Below are positions 1 to 5,406 of a stretch of DNA of 8,388 bases, piece by piece. The stretch covers positions 1 through 8,388 of the forward strand of contig JAVVPN010000109.1 of NCBI GenBank assembly GCA_036655755.1. The letters run 5' to 3'. The notes below the pieces were generated by a model. That model made no database searches and had not been told where the DNA came from. It saw only the letters and a program-made list of their open reading frames with translations. A program made the translations under genes and the position numbers. Each line of letters starts with the position of its first letter. Position 1 is the first letter of the stretch. Source of the DNA: JAUNSR01 sp036655755. GTDB taxonomy: Bacteria > Bacteroidota > Bacteroidia > Bacteroidales > JAUNSR01.

Positions 1-419
1 GTTTGTTTTTAGTTTTATCGAAAAAATCAAACGAAAAGCTTATATAGCTCGAAGATGATAAAAGATTAATTATTAGATCCCTTCATTTCTTTCAGCCGTC
101 ACTAGCTCGGATGCCATATTGACAAATCCCTACTATTCCCTTTTTTAAGAGGGGCTTGTAGCTAACCGTTTGATTCAGGAGCGTCTTTTTTTTATTCCGT
201 CAAGTGCATGAGTGTGCCCCTCTTGACTTTTTATAACCACCTAAATCTTACTTGTTCCGTTTTAAACTACACATACTTTCCGCTACAAATACAGACAAAA
301 CCTGCTAACGTTTCTACATTCTAGCTTCCGGATAAGTCTATAATCCCTTCTGTTACCCAACAATCAAGAATTAAATACAGCCGTCTAATTGTGTTAAATA
401 CACAACTGTTTAACTTAAC
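1..419. other. Gene-free intergenic stretch
   Basis: I find no credible coding region on either strand. The stretch is AT-rich with several pyrimidine-rich runs on the plus strand. Visible structure is limited to a 9-bp inverted repeat, AAGAGGGGC at 147-155 and GCCCCTCTT at 216-224. There is also a short GTCAAG/CTTGAC dyad (199-204 and 222-227) followed by TTTTTA, which could be a weak plus-strand terminator, and a 6-bp stem TTGTGT/ACACAA at 389-405. No TAnnTTTG promoter element was found on either strand. It may be the long 3' flank of a gene left of the window. Confidence 0.6.
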
Positions 420-463
420 AAAAGAGCTGTTATTAACTAACAATCGTTAATAACAGCTCTTTT
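420..463. terminator. Perfect 18-bp hairpin, probable bidirectional intrinsic terminator
   Basis: AAAAGAGCTGTTATTAAC (420-437) is followed by the 8-nt loop TAACAATC and the exact complement GTTAATAACAGCTCTTTT (446-463). The stem starts in an A-run and ends in a T-run, so both directions give a U-tailed hairpin, although the tail is broken (TTTTCTGCTTT on plus, TTTTGTTAAG on minus). It lies just before the promoter at 476-507 and would stop read-through from the left into that unit. No gene inside the window ends directly at it. Confidence 0.7.
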
Positions 464-475
464 CTGCTTTAAGTA

Positions 476-507
476 TTTGGCAGATAAACGTCAGAATCTT
501 ATATTTG
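476..507 (+). promoter_or_regulatory. Consensus Bacteroidetes promoter for the candidate small RNA
   Basis: TTTG at 476-479 is followed by a 20-nt spacer and TATATTTG at 500-507, which matches the Bacteroidetes -33/-7 pattern (TTTG, about 19-21 nt, TAnnTTTG) without a mismatch. Transcription would start near 511-513 on the plus strand. The only thing downstream before a terminator is about 70 nt of sequence; the next gene is on the opposite strand. Confidence 0.75.
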
Positions 508-511
508 CATC

Positions 512-580
512 AGTTTTTCATGGTATTAGATTTAAGGTTAAAGAAAGAGGACGATGTGATATCGGCCTCTTTTTGTTTTT
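512..580 (+). ncRNA. Candidate small RNA of about 70 nt
   Basis: A perfect promoter (476-507) and a hairpin with T-run (544-580) bracket roughly 70 nt on the plus strand. Together they define a short, self-contained transcription unit convergent with the phosphoethanolamine transferase gene. The 5' half (about 512-540) is unstructured and AT-rich; the 3' half is the terminator hairpin. From memory, very similar sequence to the 5' half recurs in Bacteroides intergenic regions, but I cannot verify this. A 20-codon reading frame from the ATG at 520 would need to run to a stop at 580-582, at or beyond the terminator end, so I do not think the RNA is coding. No function can be assigned. Confidence 0.5.
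544..580 (+). terminator. Intrinsic terminator ending the candidate small RNA
   Basis: The outer stem AAAGAGG (544-550) pairs with CCTCTTT (566-572). An inner CGAT (552-555) pairs with ATCG (561-564) around the loop GTGAT, with one A/G mismatch between the two helices. The T-run TTTTTGTTTTT ends at 580. On the minus strand the same stem is followed by CTTTCTTT, so it may also end the convergent transferase transcript, whose stop codon is only a few bases away at 583-585. Confidence 0.7.
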
Positions 581-582
581 AA

Positions 583-2286
583 CTAATTTGCCAGATTTAT
601 CTTCATTTTCTTCATCATCTGCCAATCTTGAGTTTTTAATCCTAAACTGTAAAAATTTTCAGGCTCATCATGCTCATCAATAAAATGTCTTTCCTTAATA
701 TTTAAATAAGGCGACGCTATTGATAACTCCGAATCCAAATAAGGCGATTCGATAGCCCCTATATCCATTACAGTATGAAACACAACGTTCGAACTAAGCG
801 GCTTTTCATTGTTTTTTACTAACGCATCTGCTTTTTCAGGAAACTCTTCCTTATAAGATTCAGAAAGCCATGCTATCATCGGAACATGCAATTGATAATA
901 AGTAGGAACAGGAGAACAATGCAAAAACATTTTTCGCTCATCATCCATCAAGTCCTCTCCATGATCCGATAAATAAAGCATTGATCCGCAAAGATCGGGT
1001 TGATCCAGAATCTCAATAATTCCATCCAGCATTCTATCTACATTGCAAACGGTGTTATCATATGCATTCAGAAATACAGGGCGCTCTTTGTAACGTAATG
1101 CGCCGGCCTTATAAGGTTTGAAAACTGCATCTCCGGGAGCATACCGCTGTGAGTATTCGAAATGTGACCCATAGGTATGAAATACAATAAAGAGTGAGCC
1201 CGAAGTTTCATCGATATACTGACGAATATACTTCAATCCTTCATTGTCATATGGATGTCTGTCGTCCTGTGTCAGATCTTTTAGCCGAATGGTCGTATCT
1301 GCTTCAGATGCAAAAGCATCAATCAAAGCTCTGTCCGGAATCTGGTTAGAAAGGAATAACGTTTTAAATCCTACTTCTTTAAAAGCAGTGGTAATGCTTT
1401 TCTGAGAGTATACAACATTAAAATCTTCGGCTGATGCATTAGAAAGAATCATCGGAACAATTTTATGCGTAGTATTTCCTTGAGATAATACGTCTTTGTA
1501 TACTATTAAATCGCTGCGCTTCTTCAATAGAGGGTTTGTATTACGATCATACCCATATAAACCCCAGTTTGCAGCCCTCGTGGTTTCACCAACTACCAAT
1601 ATGACCACTTCCCGTTTGGATGCCTTTTTACTTTTTACGGCATGAAATGTAAAATCACGGGATGTAAGAGGATAGTTATACGTTTTAATATATTTATGAA
1701 CTGCGAAATTGAGATTATAAAGCGCATTCAACGGATAAATATCATGATCTGCATGAAACGGAAAACCCTTCGTATGATTAATAATTAATGAGAGTGTACC
1801 TAACGCCCCCGGAATAATCGATAATAACAATGATTTTTTGACAAAAGATACAGGCAGTTTCTTTTTATTGACAACCGAGTAAATACCTAATGCGGTAGCA
1901 GAAAAATAAAGAATACATGCTAATAATACAGCAGGCCATATTGTTCGCATTAATTCACCCGATTCGCCGGCATTTGTTGTAACAATATTCAAAAACATAT
2001 CGGGCGAAACCACGGATTCACTGAAAAGATAAACCAGTACAAGCTGATATCCATTTATCAATAAAAGGGCAAAACATATCAATAAAAAATATCCCGGTTT
2101 TCTGAACAAGTTGAATAATATGCCGTATCCTGCCAATGGTAAAAGCACAGCCGCCATTCTCACCCACACGCTCATTGGCTCTGTTAATGATAATACCATA
2201 CATGGCAAAACCATAATAAACAGAAACCATACATAGAGAACTTGCTGACTGAGCAGGTTCCTTTTTATCCATTTTACAAATTTCAT
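583..2286 (-). CDS. Phosphoethanolamine transferase, EptA/MCR (sulfatase-fold) family
   Basis: Integral inner-membrane enzyme predicted to move phosphoethanolamine from phosphatidylethanolamine to lipid A or another envelope glycan. Of 567 residues, the first ~170 hold five hydrophobic helices (about 15-34, 41-61, 65-88, 115-139, 151-170); the rest is a periplasmic alkaline-phosphatase-like domain. The zinc and catalytic residues of the family are all present: Glu234 in GETTR, the nucleophile Thr273 in the SQGNTTHKIVP segment, His375 in HTYGSH, Asp441-His442 in SDHGED, and His456 in FLHCSP. The two cysteines that clamp the nucleophile loop in MCR-1 are Gln269 and Met279 here. I chose the ATG at 2286, preceded by an A/G-rich AAAAAAGAAGAG, over an in-frame TTG at 2304 (six residues longer): a TAAATTTG box at 2312-2319 would put the TTG almost at the transcript start. 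The family is clear; the acceptor substrate is not. Confidence 0.88.
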   Translation of the reverse strand: MKFVKWIKRNLLSQQVLYVWFLFIMVLPCMVLSLTEPMSVWVRMAAVLLPLAGYGILFNLFRKPGYFLLICFALLLINGYQLVLVYLFSESVVSPDMFLNIVTTNAGESGELMRTIWPAVLLACILYFSATALGIYSVVNKKKLPVSFVKKSLLLSIIPGALGTLSLIINHTKGFPFHADHDIYPLNALYNLNFAVHKYIKTYNYPLTSRDFTFHAVKSKKASKREVVILVVGETTRAANWGLYGYDRNTNPLLKKRSDLIVYKDVLSQGNTTHKIVPMILSNASAEDFNVVYSQKSITTAFKEVGFKTLFLSNQIPDRALIDAFASEADTTIRLKDLTQDDRHPYDNEGLKYIRQYIDETSGSLFIVFHTYGSHFEYSQRYAPGDAVFKPYKAGALRYKERPVFLNAYDNTVCNVDRMLDGIIEILDQPDLCGSMLYLSDHGEDLMDDERKMFLHCSPVPTYYQLHVPMIAWLSESYKEEFPEKADALVKNNEKPLSSNVVFHTVMDIGAIESPYLDSELSIASPYLNIKERHFIDEHDEPENFYSLGLKTQDWQMMKKMKINLAN

Positions 2287-2311
2287 CTCTTCTTTTTTAA
2301 TCAAATGACGC

Positions 2312-2319
2312 CAAATTTA
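2312..2319 (-). promoter_or_regulatory. Possible -7 element of the phosphoethanolamine transferase gene
   Basis: On the minus strand this reads TAAATTTG, a full match to TAnnTTTG, about 26 nt before the ATG at 2286. There is no TTG at the expected 19-21 nt upstream (that stretch reads AAGGGATA), so the promoter is weak or needs an activator. Its position gives a leader of roughly 20 nt and supports the ATG start over the TTG at 2304. Confidence 0.4.
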
Positions 2320-2375
2320 CGATATATATGCAAATAATATCCCTTATCAACAAAAAGAGTATTAAAGATGTTCGT

Positions 2376-2413
2376 AAAAGCAAAAGCGGCTGTTCTATGC
2401 AAACAGCCGCTTT
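2376..2413 (-). terminator. Intrinsic terminator after the nitronate monooxygenase-like gene
   Basis: A perfect 12-bp stem, AAAGCGGCTGTT (2383-2394) with AACAGCCGCTTT (2402-2413), encloses a 7-nt loop. Read on the minus strand it is GC-rich and followed by TTTTGCTTTTA, about 26 nt past the stop codon of the upstream gene. It separates that gene from the transferase gene downstream on the same strand, which argues against an operon. Confidence 0.85.
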
Positions 2414-2439
2414 CTGATTATAATAATTAAAGGGTAATT

Positions 2440-3513
2440 TTACCGATGTTTAAACTCTTCGTATTCGGTACGTAATGAATCTACTAAATCTTTCACGGAT
2501 TGAATTTTTTTCGCCCGCCATGCATTTGCTCCCGCAAATGCATATCCTTGGTTCAGATTTCCTTTAAAGGCCTGATAAAGGGCTAACATAATACAATATG
2601 GACTTTTAGAGATATCGCACGTTTTAATACAATTGAACGGACAGCTTTTAGGCTGAGTGATACCCGATTTGACACGATCAATAAAAGAATTGAAGATGGC
2701 CCTTCCGGGCATTCCGACCGGACTTTTAATGATTTCTATATCCGCCTCAGTGGCATCGATATAGGTTTGTTTAAATGCAACAGATGCATCACATTCGTCG
2801 GTTGTTACAAATCTTGTGCCCATTTGTACGCCCGAAGCTCCTAATTCCATCATACGGTGGATATCTTCTCCTGTATAGATTCCTCCTGCCGCAATTACCG
2901 GAATCTTTTTACCATAACGTTCTTCGAAATAACGAACCTCTTTCACTACCTGTGGCAGAATTTCTTCTAAAGAAAAACGTTCGTCATCCAACTGTTCCGC
3001 CTTATACCCTAAGTGCCCTCCAGCTTTTGGACCTTCTACTACAACTGCATCCGGAAGATAGTCATATGTATTTTTCCATTTTTCACATAATATTTTGACG
3101 GCACGTGCAGAAGATACGATTGGGGCCAGTTTGGTTACACTGTCTTTTTGTAAAAATGAAGGAAGATCTAAGGGTAATCCTGCTCCCGAAAAAATAATAT
3201 CCGCTTTTTCCGCAATAGCAGTCTTTACCATATCTGCAAAATTGCTCATTGCGACCATTACGTTAATACCAATCACACCACGCGCTTTTTCACGTGCTTT
3301 TCGCAATTCTTCTTTCAATCCAAAGATACTTGCTTCATTATAGTCTTTTGAGTGGTTCCGATACAACAAGCCTAATCCGGCTGATGATATTACACCGACT
3401 CCTCCTTCTTTAGCTACGGCAGAAGCTAATCCGGATAATGAAATACCTACACCCATTCCTCCTTGCACAATTGGAAGATTGGCTAGTAGATTACCAATTC
3501 TTAATGATTTCAT
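2440..3513 (-). CDS. Nitronate monooxygenase-like FMN oxidoreductase (2-nitropropane dioxygenase family)
   Basis: Soluble flavoenzyme with a TIM-barrel fold. Characterised members oxidise alkyl nitronates such as propionate 3-nitronate, while the related FabK reduces enoyl-ACP, so the substrate here is open. Of 357 residues, the N-terminal PIVQGGMG (14-21) is the family's first flavin-site strand, GGHLG (165-169) carries the usual catalytic His167, and AAGGIYTGEDI (208-218) with GVQMGTRF (228-235) form the FMN phosphate-binding end. A late segment has four cysteines at 291, 295, 299 and 307, followed by a GYAFAGANAWRAKKI stretch (323-337), outside the minimal barrel. The ATG at 3513 puts the first barrel motif at the usual distance; upstream is AT-rich with no Shine-Dalgarno. 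It has its own candidate promoter and terminator, so it is probably monocistronic. FabK is less likely, as the Cys-containing tail does not fit it. Confidence 0.85.
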   Translation of the reverse strand: MKSLRIGNLLANLPIVQGGMGVGISLSGLASAVAKEGGVGVISSAGLGLLYRNHSKDYNEASIFGLKEELRKAREKARGVIGINVMVAMSNFADMVKTAIAEKADIIFSGAGLPLDLPSFLQKDSVTKLAPIVSSARAVKILCEKWKNTYDYLPDAVVVEGPKAGGHLGYKAEQLDDERFSLEEILPQVVKEVRYFEERYGKKIPVIAAGGIYTGEDIHRMMELGASGVQMGTRFVTTDECDASVAFKQTYIDATEADIEIIKSPVGMPGRAIFNSFIDRVKSGITQPKSCPFNCIKTCDISKSPYCIMLALYQAFKGNLNQGYAFAGANAWRAKKIQSVKDLVDSLRTEYEEFKHR

Positions 3514-3606
3514 CTATATATAAATTATTATTGTATTTTCATGCCAAAAGAGAAAACTTATCACTTTTAACATGCTAATAATATCGTACTGACATAACAG
3601 AGATGT

Positions 3607-3638
3607 CAAAACTACACATAATGAAATAATGTGTGCAA
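3607..3638 (-). promoter_or_regulatory. Candidate promoter of the nitronate monooxygenase-like gene
   Basis: On the minus strand TTG (3638-3636) is followed by 21 nt and TAGTTTTG (3614-3607), matching the Bacteroidetes TAnnTTTG pattern. Transcription would start near 3602 and leave a leader of nearly 90 nt before the ATG at 3513. The leader is AT-rich with no obvious structure. Confidence 0.5.
3614..3634. promoter_or_regulatory. Possible operator dyad in the promoter spacer
   Basis: ACACAT (3614-3619) and ATGTGT (3629-3634) form a 6-bp inverted repeat with 9 nt between arms. It fills the gap between the -33 and -7 elements of the minus-strand promoter, where a bound regulator would block RNA polymerase. 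Such a short dyad can arise by chance in AT-rich DNA. Confidence 0.25.
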
Positions 3639-3772
3639 TATGTAAACACTTATTTTATTCATAATAATAAAAATTAACAACAAAATGATTTTAAGGCAAA
3701 ACATCCCACTGAAAAGCATGAATTCATCAACCTATGGGAGAATCAATTGTTTTTATTTTAAAGATTGAATTT

Positions 3773-5305
3773 ATGCTACTTACACCTGAAAATATATTGT
3801 TGCTTGGCTCGGCTATGCTATTTGTCAGTATTATTGCTAGTAAAGCCGGTAACCGGACCGGTATTCCTGTTCTGCTTTTATTCTTGATTATTGGAATGAT
3901 GGCCGGAATTGATGGCCTTGGTATCAATTTCTCGAACCCTGCTTCCACACAATTTATCGGGAATATTGCGCTTGTTATTATTCTGTTTGGCGGGGGGATG
4001 GAAACTCAATTTTCTGATATTCGTAAAATTATTGGACCTGGAGTTACATTGGCTACATTGGGGGTGATTATGACTGCGGGGATAACGGGCTTATTTATCT
4101 GGCTTTTATTTCGCAATACTGATTTTGCCACTTGCGGAACTATCGGAATTCTGGATGCATTGCTTTTGGCCTCGATTATGGCGTCTACCGATTCTGCTTC
4201 AGTCTTTGGAATTTTAAGGGGACGCGGTATTAATATTCGCCCAAAAGTAAAATCATTACTCGAGTTTGAATCCGGCAGTAATGACCCGATGGCCTATTTA
4301 CTTACTATTCTGCTAATTCAGATAATCCAGTCGGCTTCGCATCTGACCGTAATGGATATCCTCTTACAGTTGTTTCTGCAGTTATCTGTCGGATTTATAC
4401 TTGGCCTTCTCTTGGGGAAAATAACAGTTTGGATTGTCAATTTCATAGATCTCAGTAATTCGTCGCTCTATGCCGTATTAATGCTTAGTTGTGCTTTTCT
4501 GATTTTCACACTGACATCTGCATGCATGGGAAACGGTTTCCTTGCGGTTTATATTGCGGGTATGGTCATTGGTAATCATAAGGTAATACATCGCAAAAGT
4601 ATCTCTAATTTCATGGACGGCATGGCATGGCTTTTTCAGATTATCATGTTCCTCACATTAGGACTTTTAGTTAATCCCCATGAAATTATAGATATTGTCT
4701 GGGAGGGTCTTATTATTGGATTATTCCTGATTTTCATCAGTCGCCCGGTAATGGTATTCCTTTGTTTGAGTTTTTCTAAGCGCTTTAACCTGAAATCAAA
4801 ACTTTTTGTCTCGTGGGTAGGATTAAGAGGCGCCGTACCTATCATTTTTGCCACCTATCCCCTCACGGCTAAAATGCCGGAAGCGGCCCTGTTTTTTAAT
4901 ATTGTATTTTTCATTACGCTTTTATCATTATTGGTACAGGGTATATCCATACCCTGGATGGCTCGATTTTTGGATCAGGAAGGAGTACGTGAAGAGCGAA
5001 AATCAGAGTTTGGAGTCGAATTTCCGGATGATATAAAAGGCGCAATGGCTGAAGTTGAAATTACAGAAGACACCCTTCGCAATGGTAGCCGGATCATGGC
5101 GCTTCCTTTGCCGGATAATACCTTAGTTGTGATGATAAAACGAAAAGACCGTTTTTTGATACCCAAAGGACATACAATACTTAAACCGGGCGATAAATTA
5201 TTGTTAATCGCAGACAATGAGTCAGCTCTGAAAAGAAGCTATCGGCAACTGGGATTGCTGAATGAAAGGAGTGCTATGGGAGGATATACTGAATCAAAAT
5301 CATAG
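3773..5305 (+). CDS. CPA1-family K+(Na+)/H+ antiporter with C-terminal RCK_C domain
   Basis: Inner-membrane exchanger of the NhaP2/CvrA type, swapping cytoplasmic K+ or Na+ for H+ to control pH and cation levels. From the ATG at 3773 it has 510 residues: about 400 of hydrophobic transporter (around 12-13 helices), then an RCK_C (TrkA-C) domain at roughly 424-492. Seen directly: the STDSAS motif at 138-143, ESGSNDP at 166-172 with the Asn-Asp pair at 170-171 that marks electroneutral CPA1 exchangers, and GLRGAVPI near 350-357. RCK_C domains bind small ligands in other proteins (c-di-AMP in Staphylococcus CpaA), so ligand control is plausible but unproven. An in-frame ATG at 3734 would add 13 residues; I prefer 3773 because MLLTPENILLLG matches how I recall relatives beginning. 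Neither start has a Shine-Dalgarno. FeoAB follows 101 bp downstream. K+ versus Na+ preference cannot be read from sequence. Confidence 0.88.
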   Translation: MLLTPENILLLGSAMLFVSIIASKAGNRTGIPVLLLFLIIGMMAGIDGLGINFSNPASTQFIGNIALVIILFGGGMETQFSDIRKIIGPGVTLATLGVIMTAGITGLFIWLLFRNTDFATCGTIGILDALLLASIMASTDSASVFGILRGRGINIRPKVKSLLEFESGSNDPMAYLLTILLIQIIQSASHLTVMDILLQLFLQLSVGFILGLLLGKITVWIVNFIDLSNSSLYAVLMLSCAFLIFTLTSACMGNGFLAVYIAGMVIGNHKVIHRKSISNFMDGMAWLFQIIMFLTLGLLVNPHEIIDIVWEGLIIGLFLIFISRPVMVFLCLSFSKRFNLKSKLFVSWVGLRGAVPIIFATYPLTAKMPEAALFFNIVFFITLLSLLVQGISIPWMARFLDQEGVREERKSEFGVEFPDDIKGAMAEVEITEDTLRNGSRIMALPLPDNTLVVMIKRKDRFLIPKGHTILKPGDKLLLIADNESALKRSYRQLGLLNERSAMGGYTESKS

Positions 5306-5346
5306 ATTATTATTTAAATCGAATACAAATAAGACTTCAAAAAAAG

Positions 5347-5376
5347 GTGATTTTCTCAAAAATTTGAGCATCTTTG
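5347..5376 (+). promoter_or_regulatory. Weak candidate promoter of feoAB
   Basis: CATCTTTG at 5369-5376 matches TAnnTTTG except for its first base, and a GTG at 5347-5349 sits 19 nt upstream where TTG is expected. Transcription would start near 5381, about 25 nt before the FeoAB ATG at 5407. The gap after the antiporter has no recognisable terminator, so read-through from that gene is also possible. Confidence 0.35.
5355..5368. promoter_or_regulatory. Possible operator dyad upstream of feoAB
   Basis: CTCAAA (5355-5360) and TTTGAG (5363-5368) form an inverted repeat around AA, directly before the candidate -7 element of feoAB. Its place fits a repressor site, as expected for an iron-uptake gene. 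It does not resemble the enterobacterial Fur box, and Bacteroidetes metal-regulator sites are poorly known to me. Confidence 0.3.
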
Positions 5377-5406
5377 TGGAAAGAATAAATCAACATAAAT
5401 ACATAT

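Noticed and set aside
541..559. AAGAAAGAGG followed by ATGTGA, resembling a Shine-Dalgarno before a start-stop element
   Set aside because: The bases are all part of the terminator stem and loop, which explains them better, and Bacteroidetes make little use of Shine-Dalgarno pairing.
520..582. A 20-codon frame (ATG at 520) inside the candidate small RNA
   Set aside because: Its stop codon lies at 580-582, at or past the end of the T-run where transcription should stop, and it runs through the terminator hairpin, so the peptide could not be finished normally.
477..683. 68-residue open frame on the plus strand
   Set aside because: It covers the small RNA promoter, the terminator and the 3' end of the transferase gene, and has no domain features.
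2287..2304. TTG start at 2304 for the phosphoethanolamine transferase
   Set aside because: The ATG at 2286 has an A/G-rich upstream stretch, and the likely promoter at 2312-2319 would leave the TTG almost leaderless.
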